Positions 38,941-51,289 of a stretch of DNA of 64,000 bases are shown piece by piece. Position numbers and translations under genes: made by a program. Under the pieces are notes generated by a model that saw only the letters and a list, made by a program, of their open reading frames with translations, had not been told where the DNA came from and did no database searches. Source of the DNA: Pomphorhynchus laevis (lineage: Eukaryota; Acanthocephala; Palaeacanthocephala; Echinorhynchida; Pomphorhynchidae); contig WNNJ02000216.1 in assembly GCA_012934845.2 (NCBI GenBank), positions 62,001-126,000 of the forward strand. The letters are read 5' to 3'. The first letter of the stretch is position 1; every line of letters begins with the position of its first letter.

Positions 38941-40770
38941 TTACGAAACTCTAAATTCATTGACTGGAGTTTCGTATGTTAATCTTGCAGCTCTTACACA
39001 CATTGATGCCATTTTTGCCAATTTGAAACCAATAGTTGTTCTAAATTTCCTAATGATATTACTGTAACTTTCCTTTGTATTCTTCGATTGTAATGTTGCC
39101 ATGCGTTTTATGACTTTGTCGGCATTGTTACCAAGTCCACAATTGGATGCAAGCACAATCGGATAAAACGTAGAACGCTCAAAACGAGATATTCGCTCAT
39201 CGTATTTAGCTATTTTACGCTTCTCGTGATATTGAAATGGATCAGAAGTATGGTTAAATGAATTTGACGGAGCCAGATGACTGAAAATACATACGTCCAT
39301 CAAGGACCGCTCCGTTTTATCTCCGAACAAACCATTGCATCCGATATCAAGTCTTGCATTCTGATCTATTGTTGTAGTAGAACGCTGAAATTTTATTCCG
39401 ATTGGTAATTTTTGAAGACATGGTTCAATCGATACTGAACAACATATTTTTGTGAGATCCTTTGCTAAGCTGTCTCTTACTATATTATGTCTTATTGACG
39501 GTAATCAACCTTTTTGGCATGCCAAACAATGTATAATATTAAAGGTGTTTCCACAAAGACAAACCGCTGGTGGATTAGGAGGATTCCAACCATATCTTGC
39601 CGCAAGAGCATCTTGAAACTGTTGCTTGCTTAAATGATAACCACTTCTGATGATAGGTTTTGATTATAGCCATGTAGATGCACCTTTGACTGAGTTGCAA
39701 CATATGCTGCTCTCGCTGACTCGTTTTAACTCATCGATTATGTTCTTGTAAAGCTTTTCTTTTTCAAGCCTTATACTATACGCAGCTTGCTTCTGGGCAT
39801 TATGTAGTAAAGATCCTGTCAACCCTTCTAAAAGAGAATCACACATTTTCATCGAGAATCGAAAAGATGATTCACATTGGTTTTCGAGATTAATTAAACC
39901 CAAACACCATATCAGAGAGGTAACTCGATCAAATTCAAGATATCACTTTCAGGACGCACTCCGAGCATCGCTGGAATAAGGTGAAGACGTAAAAATCTCG
40001 ATATACGTTGAATAAGTGTTGACTCGACTCTACATGTGCGTAACAGAATCGTCCATTTAAACTGTAGTGCTTGTGTTAAAGCAGTAAAAGCAACGTGAGG
40101 ATCTTCTCTTGACACATCAACTAGATTAGACAGGATTATCAACCATTCATCGACTTTTCTTGATGCATATTTACGTACAAACTCGTCGGTTCCAACAGCT
40201 GATCCAAGAACTCTCAAGCCGTCCTCTACTATCTCTAGTCCTGAATCAACAAATAATAATGAGACGTTGCCTAGTTTTTCTTCATGTACCAGTAGGCGAC
40301 ATTTGTTCTCGTTGAGATGGAAGCCGTAGTCCGGACCAATTTGACGTATTAAATCCCAAACTTTTTTTATTTCAGCGGGATTCCCAATGCAATGTGCGTC
40401 GTCTGCAAACCATCGGTGATCCACACCAGGAACTTCGTCTTGCAACCGCTTTATAAGAGGCAATGATGCTGCGGCAAAAGCTATCATAGCCAGGGTATCT
40501 CCCTGCGTAAACCCTTCTTTGGAATAAAATACTTCTTCGTCAAACGTCATAACAGCATCTCTTCCGTAAATGTTTCGAAGGATGGTAGTCAATGCCGGGC
40601 ACACATAATCTACATTTTGCAGAGCCACACGTCTGTTAATTCTGTTAAATGCATTCGAAGCGTCCAGCTGCAATATACAGGCAGAGTCATTATTATGAAA
40701 AAGTTCACGTATTGAATGGATAGCCGCCTCAACTCCACATCGTTGACCAGCGCATAATTGTATTGAAGAT
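38941..40770 (-). pseudogene. RLE LINE E13, 5'-truncated and broken (minus strand)
   Basis: Similarity begins at Q-L-C-A-G-Q-R-C-G in the RT (near 40760), so more than 400 N-terminal residues are missing. L-D-A-S-N-A-F-N, E-G-F-T-Q-G-D-T and W-F-A-D-D follow; T for P and F for Y differ from the intact relatives. The RT frame (39912-40781) ends at a stop after E-L-P-L and shifts into 39664-39903. Another stop follows T-W-L, and one lies in the CCHC segment (C-L-C-G ... H-C-L-A-C). The nuclease A-R-L-D-I-G-C, L-M-D-V-C-I-F and R-K-I-A-K-Y-D-E-R-I is readable to the end (38941-39330). It is closest to the E6 family and older than its neighbours. Confidence 0.88.
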
Positions 40771-40959
40771 GATACAAACAATTGGTTGTATCAACAATTG
40801 ACGATACAATTGGTTGTATCGTCATGCGTGGCGTATCTATGACCCTCAGATAACCTCGCTCCACATTGTTGCAACCGGTCTCAATGTCAAGATCTTGATC
40901 CTAATAACTGATATTTTGACAGTGTTTTCATTTTCTTGGACAATTCTAAAAAAATATTA
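40771..40959. repeat. Short inverted repeats, otherwise unclassified
   Basis: GATACAA and TTGTATC pairs occur twice around CAATTG (about 40776-40820). The rest shows no recognisable gene or element. Confidence 0.5.
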
Positions 40960-41351
40960 TTAAAAAAAATTATTTCGACAAACAGACGAGCAAAGCTCAC
41001 AGTTGCACTGTTAAAAAAATAAAAAGTAAAGAAAAAAAGACCCACAAACAAAAGTCAAAAAAGTTCATGTTTGAATGCTGAAACCGATCTTGAGTTGACA
41101 ATTTCTTCACTTAATCGGTTCCACTTACCTACGATTCGGTGTCCAAATTGTACAGTTTTAGAGCGTATAACTCGGCGTTGGGCTAAAGTAAAATTGTGTC
41201 CACGCAAAGCCCGACTTTTCCGAACAGTCATCAATTCTCTTAAGACGTGATTTCCCTTGTGTAAAGCTTCCCATGTTGAACACATATCTCGCCGAAACCG
41301 AAGGTCGCTTATAGAAACCATACCAACTAGTAGTAGAATCGACATTATCAC
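40960..41351 (-). pseudogene. CR1-like LINE ORF2 C-terminal fragment with 3' UTR
   Basis: The open frame 41055-41351 encodes R-G-H-N-F-T-L-A-Q-R-R-V, F-G-H-R-I-V-G-K-W-N-R-L-S and F-K-H-E-L-F, the ending typical of CR1/Jockey ORF2 proteins. The 3' UTR on minus has GAGCTTTGCTC, a 4-bp-stem hairpin as in the CR1-like element ending at 44984, then GTTTGTCGAAATAAT. The RT catalytic core is missing, so this is a short 5'-truncated copy. Confidence 0.8.
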
Positions 41352-41444
41352 AAATGGTGTAGCATGTCTACCATTGTAATAATCATTCCTTTAGTTGAAC
41401 TATTTGTTAAACTATTTACATAAGAGGTGAACTATTTACATAAG

Positions 41445-42470
41445 AGGTGGAGGTGTTATTCTTTATGTGAGCAACGATGTGAAAGTAACTATTCTTAGCA
41501 CTTCTGATAAAGTCGAAAGTTTGTGGTGTCGGGTAAAATTCATGCATACCGCTCCGCTTGTTCTAGGGGTGTATATCGTTCACCCTTGGTCACCACGGAT
41601 AGACTGATTGGGGAAGTAGAACTTTATTCTAAAGGTACCTCCAATGTTTTAATACTTGGTGACTTGAATATGCCTTCGGTTGATTGGAATTCGTATACGG
41701 CTTTTCCTACTTGTGACCATGCTTCCTATGACCTTCTGGAGTGTATCATCTATTGTGGTACTCAGCATGTCCAAAATTGCACTCGTTTTGCTAGTGACAG
41801 TAGATCTCTATTAGATATATGTTTATCTTCGAACAATGAAATTTTAACGCTATCCGTTATGATGCCCCGATCGGTATGTCTGATCATTGCGTAGGTATCA
41901 TTAGGTTAAGGTTTCAAGAAGAAACTCGAGGTCCGCGTGAAAATCAAGTGGTTAATGCTGTCAAAACCAACACAGATGCAATTCAGTCAATACTTTCAAC
42001 AGCTTCCTGGCCAGATCCCGCTGTTGTTGGAGTACACGGCGCGTAGAATTACTTTCAGAGAACCTTAGAGTCGCTGCTTATTTTATTCTCCCTACTTAGA
42101 AACAGGACACGTGGAAAAGATTTTCCCTGGTTAGATTCTGAGTTACGTTCAACATTGAGGACTCGTAATTTGATCTTCAATCGCTACAAAGTTGGGGAGT
42201 GTAGTTATGATGTTTTTAAACAGGCAAGAAATTTATTCAATTCATTGAAGAGAAAGAAGCGGTGTGCATTTGAGAATGCATTAGCTAACTAGTGTAAATA
42301 CAATTTAAAGGTCCTTTTCAGTACCTATCAAGTAGGGGAGCTGTTGATTCTTCGATTTGTCACTACTTCTATGACATTTCCGCGAATGACCTAGCTGAAG
42401 AGTTTGCGGCACACTATTGCACTTCAGTAGAGCCCGCAAATGAACAGGGTCGATTATATCCTCAATAACT
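41445..42470 (+). pseudogene. CR1-like LINE A, endonuclease and linker part (5'-truncated, then interrupted)
   Basis: Starts abruptly at R-G-G-G-V-I-L-Y-V-S-N, after a 20-bp tandem duplication (41410-41449). It encodes the APE endonuclease C-terminal half: L-G-D-L-N-M-P-S-V-D-W, S-L-L-D-I-C-L-S-S and, after a frame change near 41860, P-I-G-M-S-D-H. The linker is readable to D-L-A-E-E-F-A-A-H-Y-C-T-S near 42430. It matches the minus-strand element at 1-429. The element continues at 44985 after a nested insertion. Confidence 0.82.
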
Positions 42471-44984
42471 AAAAATACATTCAAGGGTCAAAAAGTTATT
42501 TTATTAGGAGACTTTAACATGCCGCGAATTGATTGGATAGATTACCTTCCTCTACCTGGATGTTATCGCGAATCATTACTGCTTTTAAACACGATAAATG
42601 ATCTACATTTAGTCCAACATGTTCACAGGGATACTCGTCACAGGGGTAATAACTCCTCAATTCTTGACCTCTGCTTTTCGAGTGAAACGTATCTGATAAA
42701 AAACGTCAAATACGGACCTCCGCTATGATCAAGCGATCACTCTACCATCTCAATAGAATTTAACGCACTCGGACCATATGTCGAAACGGTTAAAACGTCG
42801 AATCTTTTTAAGATCGACTATGATGTCGTGCGCAGTATAATTTCCTGTATGTATCGGCCCAACCCATCGAAAGCAGGCATTCAAGAAGCTTAGGATCACT
42901 TTAAGACCACATTACATTGTGTTCTCGACTATTTTGCAACGATACGTCAGAATCGTACACGAAAACTACATCCGACATGGTTAGATGCGGAATTGCTTGC
43001 TCTAATTAAACACCGTGATAGATGTTTCCATGCGTACAAAAAAGGGGAGCTTTCTTGTAAACACTACTGTCATTGCAGGAATACGGTTTCTATTCTAAAA
43101 AAAAACAGAAAAAACGCAGTTTCATCTCAAATATATGCCGCTCCACTCATAACAATCCTTGGGTGGCTTTCAAAAGCATACTTCCACGTCCTATACACTT
43201 GATAGATTGTTCATACCTATTAGCCGACAATAGGTCAATCTGGACCTCCCCAACTGATGTAGCTGCCCATTTTATGGACTATTTCGCTATAAAAGAAGAT
43301 AGAGTGTCGATCCCCGATGGTATAATCTAAACTAAACACAATGTACTTCTACCTAGAGTAGTCATATCTAACATTGAATTTAGCGATGAAGAGGTACTGC
43401 ACGAGCTACTTAAATTACCCCGCAACGCCGCGTCAGGTCCTGACCATATACCTCCAATACTCTTAAAGGAATTGGCCCATGCAATATACGTTCCCTTAGC
43501 TTCTATTTTTAGAAGTTCACTAAACACAGGTTATCTACCATCTGATTAAACTAAGGCTATTGTACGTCCAATTTTCAAGAAAGGGGATAAATCACAGGTT
43601 TCCAACTACCGTCCCATCAGTCTCACATCGGTAGCTTGTAAGGTATTAGAAAAATTGATTCTTCGTCACCTTAGCGCTTTCGTTGAAGCTAACAATCGCC
43701 TCAGCCCCAGTCAGCATGGATTTAGGCCAAATCGCTCAACGGTAACGAACCTTGTAAAAGCGAGAGCAAGCTGGGTGGATTCAATGAGGAGTGGTTCCAA
43801 AGTAGATGTGATATTTATAGACTTATCGAAAGCATTCGATAGAGTTATTCACAATTTGCTAGTAAACAAATTATCTAACATTGGTGTACGGGGCTCTTTG
43901 TTACGCTGGATTCAATCATTCGTAAGCAACCGCTCGTTTGCAGTACGCATAAGCTATTATCTTTATGGTTACTCAATGATGACGACAGGCGTCCCGCAGG
44001 GATCGGCCATTAGTCCGACGCTCTTTAATATATATGTAAATGATATTACAAACAACTTGACGTCGGAATGTGTTACCTACGCAGATTATATTAAGGTTTG
44101 GAGGCGAATCATTGATGATTCCGATGTTAGCGCTCTTCAAAAAGACCTGGATTCCATAAATATATGGTGTATATCTAATGGGCTGATGATAAATGCGACT
44201 AAATGTAGACATATGCGGATCGGCTCCCCAGACATTCGTTGCTCTTATAAAATTGGAAACATGTCGATTGATTCTACAGATAAAATCGATGATTTAGGGG
44301 TATCTACGCTTAATACGTTCGATATGAGCGCTCACGTAAATAAAGTTTCGACCAATTGCCGTCGTACTATTGGCATCATTAGACGATCTTTTGGATCACT
44401 AGAGGCATGTAGCTTCAGAATAATATACAAGGCCCTCATCGAATCTCGAATGCTATACGCATCTCCCGCAGCGTATCCACATCTGTGCAAGAACATTGTG
44501 GCTTACGAATCAATTCTCCGGTCGGCTACTCGTCTTGTTCCCACTGTCAAAGACCTGCCGTTTGACCAGAAGTTAGAAATCCTAGGTGTTTCAACGGTTT
44601 GTGAAAGTTTAGTAAAAGCTGATCTTATGCTGGTATGGAGGGCAATTTTATCGCCCACTCATCTCCTCAACTTCATGTTTTGCCTACGCAACTCCGAGAA
44701 ATTACGTGGACATCGACTAACGCTCAAACATCGTAGAAAAGTCCATCGACACTATCAGGATATCAGAGATCGAGTAATAAACAGTTGGAACAGACTCCCG
44801 TCATATGCAATTGAATGCCAGAACATCCAAGAATTTTGGCGTGCGCTGAACAGTGTATCGCTCTCATAGGAAGTCGAACCTGATTTGGATTTTTTTGTTT
44901 TACTGACATTGTACTTTTTTACATTGAGATCCAGCCAAACGAGCCACCGCTCGTCGGTTGTTGTATACTAATAATAATAATAAC
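42471..44984 (+). mobile_element. CR1-like LINE B, nested inside CR1-like LINE A
   Basis: A 5'-truncated CR1-like element starting in the endonuclease (L-L-G-D-F-N-M-P-R-I-D-W, 42519-42728). Stops and frame changes occur in the linker (42730-43560). The RT is open at 43655-44869: H-G-F-R-P-N-R-S, F-I-D-L-S-K-A-F-D-R-V, G-V-P-Q-G-S-A-I-S-P-T-L-F. The catalytic motif reads Y-A-D-Y, the second Asp being replaced. The C-terminus has L-R-G-H-R-L-T-L-K and the 3' UTR has GAGCCACCGCTCGTCGG, then TAATAATAATAATAAC. AATAAC on both sides (42465-42470 and 44979-44984) fits a target duplication. Confidence 0.85.
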
Positions 44985-46655
44985 ATGACACTTTTTGTAC
45001 GGAATCTAGTGTGCTGAACACTTACTCTGACACGTGTCTTGAGTTGGACCTTGACAATTTGATAACGCCAGCTAAAGTATATTCCGAATTACGCCGTCTA
45101 AAAGCAAATAATTCAAGAGGTTGTGACTTACTACCTTCTGTTTATCTGCGCAGATTAGCAGGTTCAATTTGCGTTCCTCTCTGTGCAATTTTTCGCCAGT
45201 CAATCTTAGAAAGATCTCTTCCTAATGTGTGGAAGCAGTCAATTGTTCTTCTCTACTTCAAGAAGGGAGATCGCTCTTCCGTCGAGAATTTTAGGCCGGT
45301 GAGCATCACCTGCATTTGCTGTAGAGTGTTGGAGAGGTTTGTGCATCGCTACATGCTTGAGTTTTTTCGTGTAGGAAAAATTTAGTCCCTAATCAGCACG
45401 AATTTCGGGAGGGCTATTCAACTGTTCCAAATTTGCTTGATGCTCATCTTGATTGGACAGCGATAAGACACATTATACCGATACAGACATTATATTCTTC
45501 GATTTTTCTAAAGCTTTTGATAGAGTAGATCATGGTCTACTTCTTCAGAAACTTGTCAATAATGAACTCCCAAACATAATAGTTGATTGGATTAGAGAAT
45601 TTCTTCGTGATCGTTGCTTTCGAATACTTGTCGATTGGCCATTGTCTGTGTCTAGAGAATGTCATATTAGAGTACCTCAAAATTCAGTTTGGGGTCCGCT
45701 TTTTTCAGCATTTATGTTAACGATTTGCCTGGGTGCATTCGCTCTCGATCATGTTTGTATGCAGATGACTTAAAAATATGGCGGCCCGTTCATTCATGTG
45801 AGGATGTTGATAATTTGCAAACTGACTTAGATAATGTGGAGTTGTGGGCGGCGTCTAACAAGCTTGTGATATATGTTTCGAAATGTAAACACATGCGTAT
45901 TATTAGTAATGCTCGCAAGCAACTAACATCAGTTTGTTACACATATATGGGCTGTATTGTGGAAAGTGTCGATAGTTACAAAGATTTAGGAGTATGGGTT
46001 ACCTCTAATTTATCAACTAAAAAGCACACTGATCAAGCTTGTGCCAACTCCAATAAAATGATAGGTATGATTCGACGCGCGTTTGTTCGCGTTAATCCGA
46101 CTGCTCTTCGGCCTCTGATTTTAGCACATGTATTGAGTAGACTTTTATATGCAGCTCCGGTTGTATACCCACGTACTGTGCATGAACATAAGAAATCAGA
46201 GAGGGTACTTCGCAGGGCAACAAAGCTAGCACCAACGTTGGCGTCGCTGCCTTATGAAGACAGACTGAGATCATTAGGACTTGAGACCGTCACATGGACC
46301 CGTCGGTACATGGATATGTGCCTTGTTTGGCATTTATTCCAACGTCCTCATCACCCTCTTCGGAGTAGGGTTCAATTACGTGGTTCAAATGTTATTCGCG
46401 GTCATTCTTTAACTATTCGAAGAAACAGAGTACAGAAATTGGGCGCGATGCAATTTGATAGAAGAATTGTTGAGCTTTGGAACAACCTTGTAGCAGACAC
46501 CGTTGGATGCGGTTTTCTTAATACTTTTAAAAGAAGACTACGAATGGATCAGGCAATGTTTCGTGTTTCATTTCCTTATTTTAATAACTAATTAATTTAT
46601 ATACGAACTTATTGTGAGCCAGCTATTTGAGCTAATGCTCGTATGTTGTTGAATG
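44985..46655 (+). pseudogene. CR1-like LINE A, RT part and 3' end
   Basis: Resumes in the frame left at 42470: E-S-S-V-L-N-T-Y, then L-R-R-L-K-A-N-N-S-R-G-C-D-L-L-P and N-F-R-P-V-S-I-T (45011-45385). A frame change follows near Q-H-E-F-R-E-G-Y. I-I-F-F-D-F-S-K-A-F-D-R-V-D-H is at 45453-45773. Another shift around P-Q-N-S-V-W-G-P leads to L-Y-A-D-D-L-K-I-W, thumb and C-terminus (45689-46591), ending R-G-H-S-L-T-I-R-R-N-R and W-N-N-L. The 3' UTR ends GCTCGTATGTTGTTGAATGT followed by ATAATAAT, much like element B. Two or more frameshifts inactivate it. Confidence 0.85.
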
Positions 46656-46679
46656 TATAATAATATTTTAATATTTACA

Positions 46680-49160
46680 TATTGTAGATTAATTCGAATA
46701 AAACCTCTAGTGTTCGATCTCTTCAATTTATTCGAATTGATTGTATCGATGGACAAACTTATAATTCCGCAACAATTCAACCTCGATCCGGATGCACCCG
46801 ATGACCAGGACGAATGGAATTACTGGCGTCAGAAGCTGCTTAATTTCGTCTCATTGCATGGCACTGTAACGGACAAACAAAAGAAGTTTGTGTTGGTGAA
46901 TCTACTGTCGTCGCGACTGTACAAATTAATAAAAGATTCTCAACCGTTCGACTCGGCACTTGCCATCCTTGACGAAAAGTTCCGCAAACCATTAAATATA
47001 GTTTTCACTAGATTTCAATTGCACACGTGTCGACAAGACAAAATTCTGACTATTCCGCAGTTCGTTAGAAAACTCGAGGATTTGGCCGACAAGTGTAATT
47101 TTGAAAACGTCGACGCTGACACCAATCGTCGAAGCCATATAATCGACGCCCTTGTCCAGGGACTTCTCGATTCCTATATTCGTTAGAGAATATTAGAATC
47201 AAACAAAACAAATTTCGATGAAATCGTTTTGATGACTTTATCTCTAGAGGCTGCCCAACAGCAAGCGGCAATCTTCAATTCAAACGATGAGACAACAATG
47301 CTGGCAACTATTTCTGGAGGCAACAAAAATGAGACAAATGTTTCCGACGCTCTGGACGAGCAATCGATCAAAGCAGCATTGCGTTACAAAGACACCAAGT
47401 TGTGTTATTTTTGTGGTAACCGTTGCCATCCTCGTACTAAATGTCCCGCCCGTACTGTCACGTGCAACAATTGTTCGAAACTGGGTCACTTCGCAAAGGT
47501 ATGCAAATCTAAAGGAAAATATTCTGCATCGATGGCTTCAGCGTTGTGTCTCTTGTCCCAATCAAATTCCGAAGAACGAACTTCAACTACTCATATCACT
47601 ATCAATGGCCAACGAATTAATTGTCTACTCGATACCGGAAGCTCAGACAACTTCATAGATTCAAAAATTGCACGAACATTAAAACTACAATTGTCACCTT
47701 GTCGCAAAACTGTCTATATGGCTTCATCGTCTTCCCAGGCCACGATTACAAAGCAGTGTACAGTAGATATAGAACTGGAAAATAAGACCTATACGCACTG
47801 CCGCTTTTCGATACTGTCGTCTTTATGCTCCGAAGCTATACTGGGTATAGAATTTATGAGAAGACATGAATCGATTACATTCCCTTTTGTAGGAAATCTG
47901 CCTGGATTAACACTTGCAAGTGTAACACCTGCACATGTTTTTAACATTCAACTATTAACACTATTTCCAAACCTATCCAGAGACCTTATTCCTGTCGTCA
48001 CAAAATCAAGACAAACACAACCAAATGACAAATTTACACGAAACGAAATTGCAAAACTGCTAAAGTCCGGCGTCATCCGCGAAAGTAGATCACCCTGGTG
48101 CTCGCAAGTTCTCGTCGTTACAAATCGAAATTGCAAACGAAGAATGGTTGTCGACTATTCCCAGACCATTAATCGCTATACGACACTGGACGCGTACCCT
48201 TTGAATAACATCGACAGTCTAATCTCGAAAATAGCAACACATGGTGTATTTTCCACACTCGATCTAACTAGTGCGTACTATCAAATCCCTTTGCTCGAGG
48301 AAGATAAGCAATATACGGCATTCGAAGCCTCAGGTCGTCTGTACGAGTTTCAACGAATTCCATTCGGACTCACAAACGCCGTTTCCGTTTTTCAGCGTTT
48401 AATAAACAAATTGATTGACGATAATAAACTCGAAGGAGATTTTGCGTATATGGACGACATAATCGTATGCGGTAAAGACTTCAAGGAACACGACAAAAGA
48501 CTAAGTCGCCTAATGAGTTTTGCCAACCGAGTGAATATCAAATTCGCTTCCGAAAAGTCTCGTTTGAGCAAAACGCAACTAAACTTCCTTGGCTACAATA
48601 TACAACATGGTTATGCACATCGACTGGTGAGACAGCTCACCAACGCCTGTTCTCATTCAAGCGAAATTCAAAAAAACTGTTACAACTTCCCCGTCTGGTT
48701 GGTAAACGGTGAAAATGTTCTTCTTCGACAAAACCCAAGCGTCAAATCGTACCCGGCATTCTCACAAGTCGAAATCGTTTAATCAAATGAACAATATGCT
48801 ACAGTTCGAAACTAAGTAAAGAAGAAGTGAACGTGTCAACGAGACGATTGTCAAGGTATCCAACGAATGAACATGACCCTGATAAACAACTTCATGCCTG
48901 AGCAACATCGAGAAATTCAGGACCTGCCACAGCAAAGTCCCGACTTAAATAGTCCGAGGAAACCGAATCAGCATGATACCGAAACGATGCAAGAACAGGA
49001 AACTAGCGATGTTCAAGTAGAGAGAATTCCCGTTCAAAAAACACATATATCTTGCGATTAGGTACTCGAGCGAGAAAACCTTCTAGATACCTCAATGAAT
49101 ACGTGACGGAGGAGTTATGTCATAATCATTCAGATGATTCCACGATAGAGGAGCACTCAC
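46680..49160 (+). mobile_element. Ty3/gypsy LTR retrotransposon fossil, internal part, broken
   Basis: A Gag-like region (about 46750-47190) precedes a Pol region (about 47229-48780). Pol has a CCHC-type zinc knuckle pair, an aspartic protease with L-L-D-T-G-S-S-D and an RT with F-M-D-D-I in the family order. A pol-end-like stretch lies near 49060-49160. RNase H and integrase are not recognisable and no LTR pair is visible, so it is incomplete and broken at several points. It is cut on the right by an L2-like fragment at 49163. Moderate age is likely, since long frames remain readable. Confidence 0.82.
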
Positions 49161-49162
49161 CA

Positions 49163-49855
49163 GGAAGGGGCGGAGTTCAAAGGATGTAGAGTAGTTTGGG
49201 ACATTAAAAGAAGGGAATTACAGGAACGCAAGGAACAGTAAACAGGACGAGAATTATCAAGAAAAGGAAGGTTGAGAAATGAAGGGGTATGAAAAGTTAC
49301 AAGGCGGAAAGCAACGATAAGAAGACGAATTTGAACACGACAATAAATTGTAGGCAAATCGAGAGAAGCAAGATGGTAGGATGTATGATCAAAACGACGA
49401 ATACGGAGGAGAATTCGGACAGCTGCGTTGACGATGCGTTGTAGGGGAAGAAGAGTGGATTTAGGTGAGTTGGAAAATAGACTAAGACAATAATCGAGTC
49501 TAGAAAAAATGAGAGATGATATGAGAGTCATACAAGAAGGGAAATCGATCAATCTACGAACTTGACGGAGGTTGCGGAGTATCAAGGTAGATGAGCGTAC
49601 TTTATCTCTAACGAAAGGTTTAAGTGAAAGTCGGTTGTCAAAATGGAAGCCTAGGAAAACGAGATTATCAACGATAGGAAGAATTTTAGAATTTAATGAT
49701 ACGGAGGGAGGTTCTGAGCCATGGCATCGAGGTAGGATCCACATAATTTTGGATTTATAAGGATTCAGAGAAAGGCGAAGGGTAGAAAGATGATTGGAAA
49801 TTGAGACAAGACAGTCGGAAGCAGACTGTCTTGTCATCTTAAAGACAAGCACGAT
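49163..49855 (-). pseudogene. L2-like LINE RT C-terminal fragment
   Basis: Open minus-strand frame of 231 residues after the catalytic motif: D-C-L-V-S-I-S-N-H-L, N-P-Y-K-S-K-I-M-W, F-L-G-F-H-F-D-N-R-L-S, then V-R-R-L-I-D-F, S-R-L-D-Y-C-L-S-L-F, L-Q-R-I-V-N-A-A-V-R-I-L-L and R-F-D-H-T-S-Y-H-L. That order is characteristic of the L2/Rex1 side of the CR1 group. The RT core is missing. The same family is present on plus at 53432-53995 at high identity. It abuts the gypsy fossil directly. Confidence 0.85.
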
Positions 49856-49879
49856 TAGATATTGCGTGAAGAAGACTAT

Positions 49880-50080
49880 GGTGCACCTATGGAACGAACA
49901 TTATAGACGTTTGTGTGTTCAATTCAATTGCTCCTACAAATGCTTTACGTAACGGAAACTCACATTAATATCACGAGAATCGTAAAGTGATAAAATATGC
50001 CGAGCGTATTTCCATAATCTAAACATCACAGTTTATTCCATTAGCCATATCTGTAACAGGAAACATTAGATAAAACCGTA
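49880..50080 (+). pseudogene. RLE LINE nuclease fragment
   Basis: Translation across one frameshift near 49925 gives M-E-R-T, D-V-C-V-F-N-S-I-A-P-T-N, Y-H-E-N-R-K-V-I-K-Y-A-E-R-I and Q-F-I-P-L-A-I-S-V-T-G. These are the last two nuclease motifs of the RLE LINEs. Everything upstream is lost. Confidence 0.75.
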
Positions 50081-50099
50081 AAGCATATAATGAGGAATT

Positions 50100-51280
50100 T
50101 CTTAAATAACTAATTAACAACCACTAAATAACTAAAAAATAGACAGGGGTAAAAAACAAAAACAGCAGTTCAGAACGTTCACAGAAAAATCGGTGCATTG
50201 AGTCTTCAAAATATCGTCACGGCCCCAGGTCCAGCGGGATCTGAGCCCTCCAGGCAATCTAACACGCCGGTATTCGACTGAACCACACAGGGTATTTCAC
50301 CACCCGGCCCCGAAGCGCCCAATCTAGGCGGATTACGCTCGGTAATCGCGAAATGATGAGCTTGAGAAACCTTAGTATTTGCTCTGGGGGACGTCTTTTC
50401 GAAAAGAAAACTAATCCCGAGATAGCCCGTACCTCCAGAGGCGCACTTGGGTTTTCCCATTCAACGTGAGATACTGAGTCCGTTTCGAAGTGCACTCCAA
50501 GAGTTAAAGATATCTGTAACAGATAAGTCCCTGCTCCTGATGTCACACTAGGATGGGATTGGTTGGGGAGATTGAGTGGCTCCATAGTTATGTATAGATT
50601 GTGACTCTTCAAAAACTCTGTCGAGGCCAATGCTCCCAATCCAACCCATATCCCTTTTCTTCCAGCAGACAAAATTTTCTTTCTTGAATATCTTCCAAAA
50701 GGAAGACTGTGAAGGTTTAAGGTGAGCAAGGTTCGCCCTATCCCTGCTCAGCTGGAACCAATATCTAGAACTCCAGTATTCATTCGGGAGGACCTGTCTG
50801 GCGGAAACAGGGATTGGGAAGGTGCAATATTTTAGCCAGTACCTTGAGTTTTGTTGGAGTGGGATTGTAAATACGACCTTTATAGGTAGTCGAAAGCAAC
50901 GCGGTAGCGTGTGATGATGGGTAGGAATTTAATTCGGTCAAACTTTCATTACCAATTCCTGGGAAGAGTCGTGTAGCTGCTGAAAGAAAGCTACCCTGAT
51001 GGAATAAAAGTGAAACCTGCTTCTAAGCAACTTATCTTCCTCTATCCGCCATGAATAAGAGAGGTGGTTATGATAGGTGGTCTGTTTTAGGTGCGACTGC
51101 TCACTACAGATGGTTTTCAACAACCACATCTTAAAAACCAATAAGATGTCGAGGAGAGAATAAGTTGTTGAGCAATGAAAGGTCGAAGACGGTGGTTTGT
51201 GAATAAGATATTCGTTCCTGTCTGCGCGGTGTGCGTAAAGCATATCGCTAAAATGCAATTACTAATTCAAAAGACTCCAA
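50100..51280. other. Unclassified stretch, no gene recognised
   Basis: The minus strand is open at 50259-50729 (156 residues) and 50938-51258 (106 residues), but neither shows a motif, signal peptide or family resemblance I can name. 50215-50345 is more GC-rich and, on minus, faintly resembles a tRNA-like SINE head (GGTTCAGTCGAATACC), too weakly to call. It may be an unrecognised repeat or a scrap of host DNA. Confidence 0.4.
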
Positions 51281-51289
51281 TAATCTACA

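Noticed and set aside
3912-40770. Subtelomeric or telomeric LINE array
   Set aside because: Head-to-tail LINE arrays recall telomere-specific elements, but no telomere-type repeat is seen, orientation is mixed and the target tracts are (TTA)n.
50215-50345. tRNA gene or tRNA-derived SINE on the minus strand
   Set aside because: Only a loose B-box-like GGTTCAGTCGAATACC is seen. No convincing A box or cloverleaf could be drawn.
50259-50729. Host gene of 156 residues
   Set aside because: No recognisable domain, no start context and no splice structure; surrounded by repeat fragments.
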